Assembly (NCBI GenBank): GCA_023389155.1
Contig: JAEWEV010000003.1
Location: forward strand, 62,001-126,000
Source: Pseudomonadota bacterium
GTDB lineage: Bacteria; Pseudomonadota; Gammaproteobacteria; Burkholderiales; Burkholderiaceae_B
DNA: 64,000 nt
Direction of reading: 5' to 3'
Part shown: positions 8,214 through 17,675 of the stretch, piece after piece
Layout of the letters: every line of letters begins with the position of its first letter
How positions within the stretch are numbered: position 1 is the first letter of the stretch
Notes under the pieces: model-generated
What the model was told of the DNA's origin: nothing
The model's input: the letters and a program-made list of their open reading frames with translations, nothing else
The model's database searches: none
Made by a program: the position numbers and the translations under genes

Positions 8214-8792
8214 TTATATCTCGTTGACTGTCACTTCATTACCAATGGCATAAAACTGTCCACCCGAGATATAGTGGAGCGAACGCAAGGCCGGATCAGC
8301 ACTGTCAAACTCCCAGTGCCCTTTACGAAACACACGTTCGTCCGCCCAGGCGCCAGTCACTTCACCAATGAACAGATCATAATTCTGCTGATTATGCAGT
8401 TCCGGGATCAGTCGGCAGGCCAGCCATGCAGCACATCCGGAAACAAACGGCAGATCAACACCGTCGATCTGAAACAGTTCTACGCCGGCGCTTGCGAGCT
8501 TGCCTGGCTCACTGGACATGCTATGCGTGCCGACGTAGTGCGTGATCTGCGCCAGCGCCACCGTGGGTACCTGTATGACAAACGCCCCAGCTTTCTCGAT
8601 CAGCTCACGTGTTTTGGTGATTTTGTCCAATACCACCGTCAGCTTGGGCGGAGAAAAATCCAGGCCGCAGGTCCAGGCGGCGGCCATCACATCATCCTGT
8701 CCATCATGACGGGCAGAGACCAGCGTCGTAGGGCCGTGATTGACAAGCCGATATGATTTTTCAAGGGGCACAGGTTTGATGTATTGATTCAT
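8214..8792 (-). CDS. Flavin reductase-like (FMN-binding split barrel) protein
   Basis: 192-residue member of the flavin reductase-like/DIM6-NTAB family: starts with LEKSYRLVNHGPTTLVSARHDG, then VMAAAWTCGLDFSPPKLTVVLDK, which is the FMN-binding core of the split-barrel (ASW.....PP.v.v), and THYVGTHSM, where the family often reads G..SG...DKF. Members either reduce free FMN or hold it as a cofactor. ATG at 8792 is chosen because AGGA lies 6 bases upstream; the longer frame uses TTG. It precedes the SDR gene on the same strand. Physiological partner unknown. Confidence 0.85.
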   Translation of the reverse strand: MNQYIKPVPLEKSYRLVNHGPTTLVSARHDGQDDVMAAAWTCGLDFSPPKLTVVLDKITKTRELIEKAGAFVIQVPTVALAQITHYVGTHSMSSEPGKLASAGVELFQIDGVDLPFVSGCAAWLACRLIPELHNQQNYDLFIGEVTGAWADERVFRKGHWEFDSADPALRSLHYISGGQFYAIGNEVTVNEI

Positions 8793-8979
8793 TTGGATTC
8801 CTGACAATTACGCGCCGCAACACTGCCGCAGCCCGCCCCCGGCATGCAGCAGCAATCATACAGAACCGCGGCGGGCCACTAATCGATGGCCTTTCTACAC
8901 TAGCCGCTGGGCTTTCGGAAACCAACTATATCAATCGGACGCCATAAAAACAAGAACGTCATGTTGAAAGCTTAACGCC

Positions 8980-9001
8980 AAAACGGTTGCACCGCGCAAC
9001 C
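8980..9001 (-). terminator. Probable terminator after the TonB receptor gene
   Basis: Stem GGTTGC / GCAACC with a 5-base loop at 8985-9001; on the minus strand a short TTTT follows. It lies 28 bases beyond the receptor stop. The T-run is short, so confidence is moderate. Confidence 0.5.
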
Positions 9002-9028
9002 ATATTGGTTCTGGCGCGAACGCGACGT

Positions 9029-11458
9029 TTACCATTTATAGCGCAATGATGCATTCACTGTGCGCCCCTGACCATAGAAGCACTGGATAGAATTCAGGCA
9101 GTAACCGACATATTCTTTATTGAACAGATTGGAAGCAGTCAGTTGCAACGTCATTCCTTTCAGTGCCGGTGATAGATGCGCCGCGTCGTACCGGATGGAT
9201 GCATCGACCAGTGTCCTTGCAGGCAGCGCCAGAGTGCTATCGGCGTCCCCGAAATTCGACCCCTGGTAACGTACACCCGCCGCCAAATGCAATGCGGAAA
9301 TCGGGCTATATTCCACCCAGAGCGCCGCCTGATGCCGGGGAACGCGTTCCAGCGATTTTCCCTGTAGCGTGCGTCCGGCTGCATCCTCGTTCGCCTTGAT
9401 CATCCTGGAATTGAGATAGGCGTACGAGGCAATCACATCCAGCGATTTGCTGACATTGGCTTTAGCCTCGATTTCCAGCCCGCGTACGCGTGCCTCGCCA
9501 GACTGTACCAGAAAGCCTGTGTGGGTCGGATCAGGATCCGGTGTTGTCATGTTGCGCTGTCGAATCTCAAATGCTGAGAGTGTCACAAAGCTCTTCTGTC
9601 CGGACGGTTGATATTTAAGCCCGGCTTCGAGTTGTTTGCCGCGCATGGCCTTGAACTGTGAACCCGAAAAATCGGTGCCATCCTCCGGCTCAAAGGAAGT
9701 GCTGTAGCTCAGGTAGGGTGCCAGGCCATTGTCGAATAAATAGGCCAGACCAACCCGGCCTGTCCAGGCACTTTCCTGCTGTTTGGACCGGACGTTCGCG
9801 GCCATTTGATTCAATGTTCTGGAATGTGCCTGATCATATCGCGCGCCAAGCGTGAGGACCCATTGATTCCAGCCGATCTGGTCCTGCAGGTATACACCCA
9901 ACTGTTCACGCGTCTGCCGATAATCAATACGTGGGATCAGTTCGGGATGCGCCACGTTATGGTCAGGATGCAAAATATCCAGGGGACTGTCATAGAGCCC
10001 GGAAGCAAATTTGTAATAATCGTCCAGATTCATGTAATCCACACCAGCCAGCACAGTATGGCGTGCCGCACCGACATGGAAATCTGCCTGCAAATGGGTG
10101 TCTACCGACAGTACATCGGCCCGGGCTTGGCCACGGGTCCCCACGCGGCTCAGATAACGCGACGTGGGATCCAGCATGTACCCTGGACTGGCCTGCGTCG
10201 TCACGTCAACCTTGTTGTATTGAAGATTCTGGCGCAGGGTAAAAATATCATTGAATACATGTTCGAGCTCGTACCCAATCGCTGATTGCCTGCGCTCATA
10301 ACCATCGAAGTCTGGTTGACCCAGGTTTGACTTCGGTGAAATTTTTCCATATGGACTGTCGTAAAGTGAACCGACTGCTGGCAAAGCCGCATAATCTGTC
10401 AGCGTCTTGTCGTGCTGATAATGGGAAAATACCGTCAGACTGGTGCGATCCCCCAGCTTCCAGGTAAAGGACGGGGCAACAAACACGCGACGGTCAAAGC
10501 CTTCGTCCACCTTTCCGTTGCTATCCCGCGCAAGTGCGGTCAGGCGGTAGGAAAACCGGCCTTCCTGGTCGATAGGTCCGGTGAAGTCAAACGCACCCTG
10601 CTTCCTGTCATGGGTACCTGCTCCCAGTATCACCTCGCGCATGGGGATATCCTGCGGCTGCTTGGTCATCATGTTCACAATTCCACCAGGCGTGTTCTGC
10701 CCGTACATGACCGAAGCGGGCCCCTTGAGGATATCAATTCTTTCCAGCCCGTACGGCTCAATGCGCAGCATCGCGGTACTGTAGGCGCCAAAAGGCAGTT
10801 TCGAGCCGTTCAGGTTCTGCTTCAGATAAAAACCACGACTGTGAAGGACGTCATTACGCGTATCACTATCTCCGAAGGACGGCAGTACCCCGGGTGTGTA
10901 CCGGACCGCGTCAGTTACGCTTTGCGCTCCCTGGGCCGCAATCTGATCTCTGGTGATCACGTTGACTGTTTGAGGTGTCTCAAGTAGCGAGACTGGTGAC
11001 TTCATGGCCGTAGAATCATTTGTGGCCACATACCCGTCCATCGCGAGGTTATAGCGCTCATCGGCAGCGTAAACCGAGTCCAGCATCGCCACCATGGAGT
11101 CGCCATTCGCCGCACTTTGTGGAACCACCGCAACCAGACTGTACGTATTGCCATCGCGCCGAACTGCCTGCAGGCCCGATCCCTGAAGAAGTCGATCAAA
11201 TCCCTCACGCACGGTGTAGCGACCATGAAGTGCAGGACCTCTTTTGCTGGCGGTCAGCGCAGATGGAAAAACCATTGCTACACCAGACTGCAGCGCAAAC
11301 TGATTAAGTGACTGCGTCAACGGGCCTGCAGCAATCCGGTATTGCCGTGAGATGTCTGCCGGCTGATTCTGTGCGGCTGCCGTCTGCGAATTCAGGTATA
11401 GACACGCCAATGCGATGCAGCTGGCTCCCCAGTAAAAACGGGTTTTCGTCACATTCAT
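9029..11458 (-). CDS. TonB-dependent siderophore receptor with STN signalling domain
   Basis: Outer-membrane receptor, 809 residues. Order: signal peptide (1-29), STN domain (about 40-110, YRIAAGPLTQSLNQFALQSG...), plug (about 150-300, including SPVSLLETPQTVNVITRDQI and GPASVMYGQNTPGGIVNMMTK), 22-strand barrel ending in the aromatic C-terminus RYKW, the BAM signal. The STN domain marks it as a transducer receptor of the FecA/FpvA kind that signals through FecR to FecI; both lie immediately upstream on the same strand. This completes a surface-signalling system for Fe(III)-siderophore uptake. The exact siderophore cannot be read from the sequence. Confidence 0.93.
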   Translation of the reverse strand: MNVTKTRFYWGASCIALACLYLNSQTAAAQNQPADISRQYRIAAGPLTQSLNQFALQSGVAMVFPSALTASKRGPALHGRYTVREGFDRLLQGSGLQAVRRDGNTYSLVAVVPQSAANGDSMVAMLDSVYAADERYNLAMDGYVATNDSTAMKSPVSLLETPQTVNVITRDQIAAQGAQSVTDAVRYTPGVLPSFGDSDTRNDVLHSRGFYLKQNLNGSKLPFGAYSTAMLRIEPYGLERIDILKGPASVMYGQNTPGGIVNMMTKQPQDIPMREVILGAGTHDRKQGAFDFTGPIDQEGRFSYRLTALARDSNGKVDEGFDRRVFVAPSFTWKLGDRTSLTVFSHYQHDKTLTDYAALPAVGSLYDSPYGKISPKSNLGQPDFDGYERRQSAIGYELEHVFNDIFTLRQNLQYNKVDVTTQASPGYMLDPTSRYLSRVGTRGQARADVLSVDTHLQADFHVGAARHTVLAGVDYMNLDDYYKFASGLYDSPLDILHPDHNVAHPELIPRIDYRQTREQLGVYLQDQIGWNQWVLTLGARYDQAHSRTLNQMAANVRSKQQESAWTGRVGLAYLFDNGLAPYLSYSTSFEPEDGTDFSGSQFKAMRGKQLEAGLKYQPSGQKSFVTLSAFEIRQRNMTTPDPDPTHTGFLVQSGEARVRGLEIEAKANVSKSLDVIASYAYLNSRMIKANEDAAGRTLQGKSLERVPRHQAALWVEYSPISALHLAAGVRYQGSNFGDADSTLALPARTLVDASIRYDAAHLSPALKGMTLQLTASNLFNKEYVGYCLNSIQCFYGQGRTVNASLRYKW

Positions 11459-11538
11459 AGACCCCTCTCTGTCTCAGTTTTTGCGTTGTATTTAGGCTAT
11501 GACGGATCAAATACATAAAGTGACAGAGCAAATCGAAA

Positions 11539-12561
11539 CTAATTTGTCTTTTTTATTGTTACAGCCCAGGGACTGTACTGACGAATGCGGATGGGCAACG
11601 TCTGCGCAAGAATACTGAAAGCCTGACTGCTGTCATCAATCGGGATCACACCTGAAACCCGAACACTCTGCAGATCACGTTCGTCGTACCACATCAGTCC
11701 ACTATGATAGGCTCGCAGCATATGCAATACCCGGCTCAGAGGCTGGTTGTCCAGCGCCAGATAGCCTTGCGTCCAGGTAGCTGGGTCAGTAAACCCGGAG
11801 GATGTCATCCGTGATACGGTACCCTCAGCGATCGCTGCGCTTTGTCCAGGATTCAGATCCATGCAGGTTATGGGCGCAAGAGTCTGCGGGCAAGCCCTGA
11901 CGGAGGACTCAATAACACTGATTATCGTTCTCCTGCCCTGCAGCGACACGGTATAACGGGTTCCCAGCGCGGTTGCCGTGCCCTGCTCTGTCTGGATAAT
12001 AAACGGCCGGTTAACACGATCATGATGAACCTGTGCCAGAATCTGTCCTTCCCGCAGGACGACCCGGCGTTCCGTCTGGCTATAGCGAATGTCGACGGCA
12101 CTATGGGCATCCAGGGTGACCTGGCTGCCGTCAGGCAGCGTCAACGTTTCGCGTTGCGCCAGGCCCGTATGATGGTCAGCGAGCAGATAGGGATGCATGG
12201 CATCAGATAGCAGCACCGCCAGCCCGATGCAAACAATGGTAGCCCCCACTGCCCGTTTTAACCGACGTTTATCCCGCTTTCTTGTCGCCAGTTTTGCCAG
12301 GGCCGCTTGCGCAGGTCGGGCAGCATTGCCTTCCAGGTCATCGAAATTGCGCCATAGCGTCTCAAGTCGCCGCCACGCCAGATCGTGCATTCCATCAGTC
12401 TGCCGCCACCGGAGACATTCAGCACGATCCTGCTCACTGACATCATCTTCCTGTAACCGCAAAAACCAGTGTGTGGCCGTTGCGACGACTTCCGGTGACG
12501 GTTCGCGGTCGTTCACCGAATGTTGCTCACGCGAATATGTCATATCAGATCGCAATGCCAT
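11539..12561 (-). CDS. fecR: FecR-family sigma regulator (anti-sigma/transducer)
   Basis: Inner-membrane regulator that passes the signal from the receptor STN domain to the ECF sigma factor. The N-terminal cytoplasmic domain has the DUF4880 pattern (ATHWFLRLQEDDVSEQDRAECLRWR, about 27-52), then basic residues and one membrane segment (GATIVCIGLAVLLSDA), then the periplasmic FecR domain (TLTLPDGSQVTLDAHSAVDI ... VVLREGQI) and a C-terminal STN-like region (LSRVLHMLRAYHSGLMWYDERDL). 340 residues. The ATG at 12561 overlaps the sigma gene; a second ATG at 12543 comes one base after the sigma stop and is an equally possible start. Confidence 0.92.
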   Translation of the reverse strand: MALRSDMTYSREQHSVNDREPSPEVVATATHWFLRLQEDDVSEQDRAECLRWRQTDGMHDLAWRRLETLWRNFDDLEGNAARPAQAALAKLATRKRDKRRLKRAVGATIVCIGLAVLLSDAMHPYLLADHHTGLAQRETLTLPDGSQVTLDAHSAVDIRYSQTERRVVLREGQILAQVHHDRVNRPFIIQTEQGTATALGTRYTVSLQGRRTIISVIESSVRACPQTLAPITCMDLNPGQSAAIAEGTVSRMTSSGFTDPATWTQGYLALDNQPLSRVLHMLRAYHSGLMWYDERDLQSVRVSGVIPIDDSSQAFSILAQTLPIRIRQYSPWAVTIKKTN

Positions 12562-13063
12562 CCGTAAACACCAGCGCGTAACATTGCAGCAGACATGTGG
12601 AAAGATATTGACGCACGCGGCTTACCGACACGCCAAGCGTTGCAGCGACCTGGGCGTGTGTCTGCCCTTCCAGACGGACCATAAGAAATGCGGTTCGCGC
12701 CCTGGGAGGTAACGTTTCCAGCCAGTGGCTGACCAGTGCCAGTGTCTGGGTGGCCTGGGCAACCGTTTCTGCCGACGGTGCGGTATCGCTCCCATGCACA
12801 TCGACCCAGGACTCGCGAAATATCCTGGCAACAGCGCGACTGCGTGATTCGTCGATCATCAGGCGGGTAGCCGTTGTCGTCAGCCAGGCCCGCGGTTCCC
12901 TCAGGACAGGATGTTGGCTTCCCAACAGACGGCAAAACGTATCTTGCGCGAAGTCCGCAGCATCATGCGAGCTGCCCGTCTTGCGGAGCAGCCAGCGCAC
13001 CAGCCACGGGTAGTGCTGGGCATAGAGCAGGCCGATGTCATCGGTTGAAAGTGTATTGGGCAT
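12545..13063 (-). CDS. fecI: ECF sigma factor, FecI type
   Basis: 172-residue iron-starvation sigma factor. Region 2 is seen at about 11-45 (LYAQHYPWLVRWLLRKTGSSHDAADFAQDTFCRLL, with the DAeDlvQdtF-type core), and region 4 at about 120-160 (RTAFLMVRLEGQTHAQVAATLGVSVSRVRQYL, a helix-turn-helix). It should direct transcription of the downstream receptor gene when FecR is activated. A Fur box lies 44 bases upstream, so the operon is expected to be iron-repressed as well as substrate-induced. First gene of fecI-fecR-receptor. Confidence 0.93.
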   Translation of the reverse strand: MPNTLSTDDIGLLYAQHYPWLVRWLLRKTGSSHDAADFAQDTFCRLLGSQHPVLREPRAWLTTTATRLMIDESRSRAVARIFRESWVDVHGSDTAPSAETVAQATQTLALVSHWLETLPPRARTAFLMVRLEGQTHAQVAATLGVSVSRVRQYLSTCLLQCYALVFTDGIAI

Positions 13064-13106
13064 CAGGGCTCAGCTTGCGCAAATGCGTGCTACTTTCCAG
13101 TTAAAT

Positions 13107-13125
13107 AATAATGATTCTCATTATA
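13107..13125 (-). promoter_or_regulatory. Fur box upstream of fecI
   Basis: ATAATGATTCTCATTATA matches 15 of 19 positions of the Fur consensus GATAATGATAATCATTATC, differing only in the two central bases and the outermost pair. It sits in the fecI promoter. Confidence 0.85.
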
Positions 13126-13334
13126 GAATGCATTTCATTCAGAAAGAAAGCATAATGTCTCGTTATCGCATCAGAACCACCCCATCTGGCGCGATGTTCA
13201 CGGAAAAAACGCCTGCATTCGCGATATGCACTGTGGCATTCTGTGTCGCCTCGCCTGACTGCGAAACAACGCAATCACGACAGCACTCGCGAACATTCCC
13301 TATAATCAGAACTTACCTCAACGGAGTAAGTCGA

Positions 13335-14396
13335 GTGTCATATGTTTACGCGCTGATTCTGCTTGTACCGGTATTGGCAACAGGCCTGGCATTTCTTCCC
13401 AGTAGTCACTGGATTATCCGCAGTCTGGATTTCCCACGCGTGCAGATTGCCGTTCTATGCGTGCTGGCCCTGATTGCAACTGCAATTTGCCCACCTGCCT
13501 CTGTCGGTTTCGCCACATTCGCGGCCATAGCAAATGTCATTGCCCTGATTTATCAGCTGTACAGGATTTTTCCCTATACGCGACTGGCAGGAAAGGAAGT
13601 TCTTGGCAATCGTGAAGCCGATAACGACCGGACCCTTTCCCTGCTCTCATCCAATGTTCTGATGCCCAACCGGCGCAGCGAAGATCTGATTGCACTTGTC
13701 AATCAATACCAGCCGGACCTTGTACTCACACTAGAAACCGACACATGGTGGCAGACCGCCCTTGAGAGTCTGGAAGCGGACTACCCATACCGGGTCTGCG
13801 TTCCGCTGGACAATCTCTATGGCATGCATCTGTATTCAAAACTGGCGCTTGAAGATACCGAGGTGCTGTATCGGGTAGAGAAAGATATCCCATCCATATG
13901 CAGCCACCTCGTTCTGCGATCCGGTGAGCGAATCCGGATATATTGCCTGCATCCGACACCGCCCAGTCCGACAGAAAGTGAAACATCCGGGCCCAGAGAC
14001 GCTGAGTTGCTGCTCGTTGGCAAACAGATACGCGACCGCGATGAAACCGCCCTGGTCTTTGGTGACCTGAATGATGTGGCCTGGTCACACTCCACCCGAC
14101 TGTTCAAGAAAGTCAGCGAATTGCTGGATGCGCGCATCGGGCGCGGCATGTTCAATACTTTTCATGCTCATTATCGTTTTCTGCGCTGGCCGCTGGATCA
14201 TATTTTCCAGAGTCCGGAGTTTCAGATCAAGCAGATGGTCAAGCTGCCCGATATCGGCTCCGACCATTTTCCGATCTATGCCAAATTCCAGTACTGCCCC
14301 GACGAAGAAGACGAACATGATGTTGAAACGGCGGACAGCGAGGAGTTGAAGCAGGCGAATGAGAAAATTGCCGAAGGCCGGGAAGAGGCAGACTAA
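13335..14396 (+). CDS. Membrane-anchored endonuclease/exonuclease/phosphatase family protein
   Basis: 353 residues from the GTG at 13335, chosen because GGAG precedes it by 8 bases and the protein then opens directly with three hydrophobic segments (YALILLVPVLATGLAFL; VQIAVLCVLALIATAICP; GFATFAAIANVIALIYQL). The soluble C-terminal part has the EEP fold motifs: LLSSNVLMPN, LVLTLETD (catalytic Glu), GDLND (Asp/Asn), WPLDHIF and GSDHFP (catalytic His). Such proteins are metal-dependent phosphoesterases acting at the membrane; the substrate (lipid, nucleic acid or other phosphodiester) is unknown. The longer reading frame upstream covers the Fur box region and is less likely to be translated. Confidence 0.85.
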   Translation: MSYVYALILLVPVLATGLAFLPSSHWIIRSLDFPRVQIAVLCVLALIATAICPPASVGFATFAAIANVIALIYQLYRIFPYTRLAGKEVLGNREADNDRTLSLLSSNVLMPNRRSEDLIALVNQYQPDLVLTLETDTWWQTALESLEADYPYRVCVPLDNLYGMHLYSKLALEDTEVLYRVEKDIPSICSHLVLRSGERIRIYCLHPTPPSPTESETSGPRDAELLLVGKQIRDRDETALVFGDLNDVAWSHSTRLFKKVSELLDARIGRGMFNTFHAHYRFLRWPLDHIFQSPEFQIKQMVKLPDIGSDHFPIYAKFQYCPDEEDEHDVETADSEELKQANEKIAEGREEAD

Positions 14397-14423
14397 GAGA
14401 ATGCAGGCCGACGATTCCCGGCA

Positions 14424-14439
14424 CGGCATTTCCATGCCG
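14424..14439 (+). terminator. Weak hairpin after the EEP gene
   Basis: CGGCAT-TTCC-ATGCCG, 28 bases after the stop, without a clear T-run. It may end or stabilise the transcript. Confidence 0.35.
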
Positions 14440-14599
14440 GCGTAAATACCAACCAACCCTTTGCCAGCAGACGCTGCCCGCAGGCAGCACCAAGTCCAAA
14501 TTCTGCTACACGGAAGATTTCAACAGCAAGTAGCGGAGTGTATAGCTGCGGTATTACGATACACTCAAAGCATGTCCTTTCCCATCGATCAAATATGCA

Positions 14600-15325
14600 A
14601 TGACTCGTCGCACCACGCATGATATCCTGAGCAGGATTGCTGCTGCGAACTGGAGACTGATCGCGCAGACGCTCAACGCTTACGGCAACGCAGTATTGCC
14701 CGGACTGTTAAGTGCCGCCCAATGCGAAGCGCTGACCGCCGGCTATGAACACGAGCAGAATTATCGCAGTCGCATCGTCATGTCCCGCCATGGATTCGGG
14801 CGCGGTGAATACAAATATTTTGCCTACCCCCTGCCCCCGCTGCTCGATACCCTGCGACATGGGCTATATCCGCATCTGGTACCGACAGCCAATCACTGGA
14901 ATCAGCAGCTGAATATCAATATCGAGTACCCCACAAAGCTGGACGACTTTCTAGCACGTTGTCATGCCGCTGGGCAGAAGCGCCCCACTCCGCTCATTCT
15001 TCAATATGGCCCGGGCGATTACAATTGTCTTCATCAGGATTTGTATGGCGAACATGTTTTCCCCCTGCAGGTGGCCATTCTGCTATCCGAGCCGGAATGC
15101 GATTTTACAGGCGGTCAGTTCGTCATCACTGAAAGTACAGCAGAGGGCCAACGGGCACAAGTTGCGCCTCTGCGGCAGGGTGATGCGTTGATTTTCGCAG
15201 TGAACCAGCGACCCGAAGCGGGCAAGCGCGGACGAATACGCAAAGTTGCCATGCGTCACGGCGTAAGCGCCGTTAGCAGTGGCAACCGGCATACGCTGGG
15301 AGTGATTTTTCACGATGCACGTTAA
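14600..15325 (+). CDS. 2OG-Fe(II) oxygenase family protein
   Basis: 241 residues with a double-stranded beta-helix core. The iron facial triad is present: H145-Q-D147 in CLHQDLYGE and H220 in MRHGVSAV; Arg230 (NRHTLGVIF) is placed to bind the 2-oxoglutarate C5 carboxylate. The strand FPLQVAILLSEPECDFTGGQFVITE is typical of this prolyl-hydroxylase-like bacterial family. It should hydroxylate an unknown substrate. No strong ribosome site precedes the ATG. It lies 53 bases upstream of a paralogue of nearly the same length and fold, clearly a tandem duplication. Confidence 0.88.
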   Translation: MTRRTTHDILSRIAAANWRLIAQTLNAYGNAVLPGLLSAAQCEALTAGYEHEQNYRSRIVMSRHGFGRGEYKYFAYPLPPLLDTLRHGLYPHLVPTANHWNQQLNINIEYPTKLDDFLARCHAAGQKRPTPLILQYGPGDYNCLHQDLYGEHVFPLQVAILLSEPECDFTGGQFVITESTAEGQRAQVAPLRQGDALIFAVNQRPEAGKRGRIRKVAMRHGVSAVSSGNRHTLGVIFHDAR

Positions 15326-15378
15326 ACAGATTAAGCTCAGGGTATATCACATATGAAACAGGTGCAAAACACATAATC

Positions 15379-16095
15379 ATGTTGTCACTCACGCGCTACC
15401 AACAAGACTGGACTGATCTGGCCAAACAGCTCGATGCAGAGGGTTTTGCGGTGATAGCCGATGTGCTGTCGCCAGATCTGCATCAGACTTTGCACCGGCA
15501 AATGCAGCATCATTGCTGCGTGCAGTCAGTTGCATTTCCTGCGGAAAACCAGCCTTCGGGCAGTGGCGGCAAGATCGGGATTTTTCCACTAGACGAACCA
15601 CTCGTCGCAGAACTTGCGAACTTGCGTGCTGCACTGTATCCGCATCTCGTGCCTGTCGCCAATCGCTGGAACCAGTTGATGGATATTCCTTGTCGTTATC
15701 CGCTCAGGCTGGAGACATTCATGGAACAGAATCAGAACGCGGGTCAGAGGCGCCCGCTTTCGCATGTAAGCCTACTGCGCGATACTGGCTTTGTGAGTCT
15801 GCATCAACGTACCGAAGGAGAGCTTGTGTTCCCCTTGCAAATCGTGGGCTTGCTGACGGAGCCTGGTCGTGATTTTCAGGGCGGCGAGTTTGTGATGACC
15901 GAACAACGCCCCCGGATGCAGTCACGGCCGCTAGTAATACCACTAGGTAAGGGCGATATCGCAATCATCGCTACTGCGCACCGCCCTTACAAGGGGAGCA
16001 AGGGCTACTATCGCGTCAATAGCCGTCATGCCATCAGCAGGGTATTGTCCGGCGAACGCATCGGATTTGAACTGTCGTTTCACAACGCGCCGTGA
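15379..16095 (+). CDS. Paralogue of the 2OG-Fe(II) oxygenase lacking the metal-ligand Asp
   Basis: 238 residues, aligning along its whole length with the preceding gene product (shared YPHLVP.AN.WNQ, LHQ..EGE.VFPLQ, F.GGEFVMTE, GD..I.A, RHA.S.V.SG.R). The HxD motif has become H142-Q-R144, so one of three iron ligands is replaced by a basic residue, while H217 and Arg227 are kept. Either it uses a two-His site, is a pseudo-enzyme or regulatory partner of its neighbour, or has a different metal. The reading frame is intact and the fold positions conserved, which argues against simple decay. Same strand and likely same transcript as the active paralogue. Confidence 0.85.
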   Translation: MLSLTRYQQDWTDLAKQLDAEGFAVIADVLSPDLHQTLHRQMQHHCCVQSVAFPAENQPSGSGGKIGIFPLDEPLVAELANLRAALYPHLVPVANRWNQLMDIPCRYPLRLETFMEQNQNAGQRRPLSHVSLLRDTGFVSLHQRTEGELVFPLQIVGLLTEPGRDFQGGEFVMTEQRPRMQSRPLVIPLGKGDIAIIATAHRPYKGSKGYYRVNSRHAISRVLSGERIGFELSFHNAP

Positions 16096-16292
16096 CTTCG
16101 GCAGTGTCAGGAACGAAGGATAGAAATGGCGCCTGATTGCGAATGCGGTTCAAGAAAATCTACGCCAGCGCTCAACACTCCTTAGAAAACCATCGCGTGT
16201 GCGATGGCACGATTGTTCGCAATCAATCCTGTATAGGGGGTAGCCTTCCAGCCCGATCGGGGTTCAGCCAGCCTCTGATATCAGGACCAGCA

Positions 16293-17540
16293 TCAGGTAA
16301 AACGTTGCAGACGATAAGGTGTCGCATCAAATCCGGGATCTTCACCGGTCATCAAATCAGCGACCAGCCTGCCCGTTACCGGCCCCAGCGTGAATCCATG
16401 ATGCGCGTGACCAAAGGCCAGCCATAAACCGCGGTGGCGAGGCGCCTCCCCGATGATCGGCAGCATATCCGGCAGGCAGGGTCTGGCGCCCATCCACGGC
16501 CTGTCTTCGACGGCCTCGCCAAGCGGCAGAATCTGCATCGCCTGCACTCTGGCTTTCTCCAATTGCACCGGAGAGGCCGGGGCATCTCTGGCGGCAAGCT
16601 CCACGCCCGTCGTCAGGCGTATTCCATTTGTCATGGGTGACAAGACAAAACCATTTTCCACGTCCGCAACGGGCTGCGTCAATCCGCTACCGTCCTGTGT
16701 GCGGAAATGAAGATGATAACCTCGTTTCACCGCCATCGGGACCCGATAGCCCAGCGGCCTGAGCAGGTCGCCCGACCAGGGCCCCAGCGCGACGACAGCC
16801 TCACCCGCCAGCAACGCGCCGGCATCAGTTTGTACAGTCCAGGATTTGCCACTTTCCCGCAGCGTAAGCGCATCGCCCTGCGATATCCGGCCACCCCGCT
16901 TAACAAACAGCTCGGCATAACCACGTACAACGGCGCCTGGGTCGCTGACGGTGACGGGATCCTGCCAATGAATGGCTCCCGACATCACCGGTTTGATCTG
17001 TGGCTCTTCTGCCGCCAGCGAACGGGCATCCAGGACACGGTAACGCAGGCCATAGGGTTCCAGTTTCTCAGCGTCAGCAACGGCACGCGCCAGCCAGGCT
17101 TCGCTACGCAGGCCTTCAATCCAGCCACTGCGTCGAAACAACCCATCGATGCCAGCGGCGGGTGCCAGTTCATCGTGTTCCACAACGCTACGTTCGATCA
17201 TCGGCAACATATGGGCTGCCGCTTTTGCCAGCCGTTGCGGTGAAGAATGCCACCAGTAACGGGCAAGCCATGATGCAATCTGCGGCAGAAAACCAGCCTG
17301 ATAGCGAACTTCAGTGCGTCGGTTCAGGGCGTACGCGAGCAGCAATCGGAAATCACGGGGAAAGGCATACGGGATCACGCTGGCCCTTTCAATCAGACCT
17401 GCATTGCCAAAGCTGGTTTCCATACCCGGCTCACGTCGGTCAAGCAGAACGACATCGCGCCCGCGCGCCTGCAAGTGCAGCGCGATCGACACCCCGACAA
17501 TTCCCGCACCCAGTACGACAACATCCGTTTTCACAGGCAC
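16293..17540 (-). CDS. DadA-like FAD-dependent amino acid dehydrogenase/oxidase
   Basis: 415-residue flavoenzyme of the D-amino acid dehydrogenase/DAO family. The Rossmann motif VVLGAGIVGVSIA (8-20), the second part of FAD binding (VVLLDRREPGMETSFGNAGLI, 30-50), the cap region and the C-terminal GLWLAFGHAHHGFTLGPVTGRLVADL are all typical. It would oxidise an amine to an imine or oxo acid plus ammonia. It is the last gene of a long minus-strand unit that also encodes a peptide-type importer, a C45 hydrolase and an alpha/beta hydrolase; it starts 135 bases after the ATPase stop. The context suggests it processes the amino acid released from an imported conjugate; the stereochemistry of the substrate is unproven. 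Confidence 0.85.
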   Translation of the reverse strand: MPVKTDVVVLGAGIVGVSIALHLQARGRDVVLLDRREPGMETSFGNAGLIERASVIPYAFPRDFRLLLAYALNRRTEVRYQAGFLPQIASWLARYWWHSSPQRLAKAAAHMLPMIERSVVEHDELAPAAGIDGLFRRSGWIEGLRSEAWLARAVADAEKLEPYGLRYRVLDARSLAAEEPQIKPVMSGAIHWQDPVTVSDPGAVVRGYAELFVKRGGRISQGDALTLRESGKSWTVQTDAGALLAGEAVVALGPWSGDLLRPLGYRVPMAVKRGYHLHFRTQDGSGLTQPVADVENGFVLSPMTNGIRLTTGVELAARDAPASPVQLEKARVQAMQILPLGEAVEDRPWMGARPCLPDMLPIIGEAPRHRGLWLAFGHAHHGFTLGPVTGRLVADLMTGEDPGFDATPYRLQRFT

Positions 17541-17675
17541 TGTTCCCTGTTATCGCAAACGTGATAGGCAATTCTGCCCTTATCATTCATTACCATCACG
17601 CTCAACGTCATGGTACATCCACCGGCCTGCTTCCACGTCGTCCTTCGCCGGACTTTTTCGAATTTACCATGGCAC

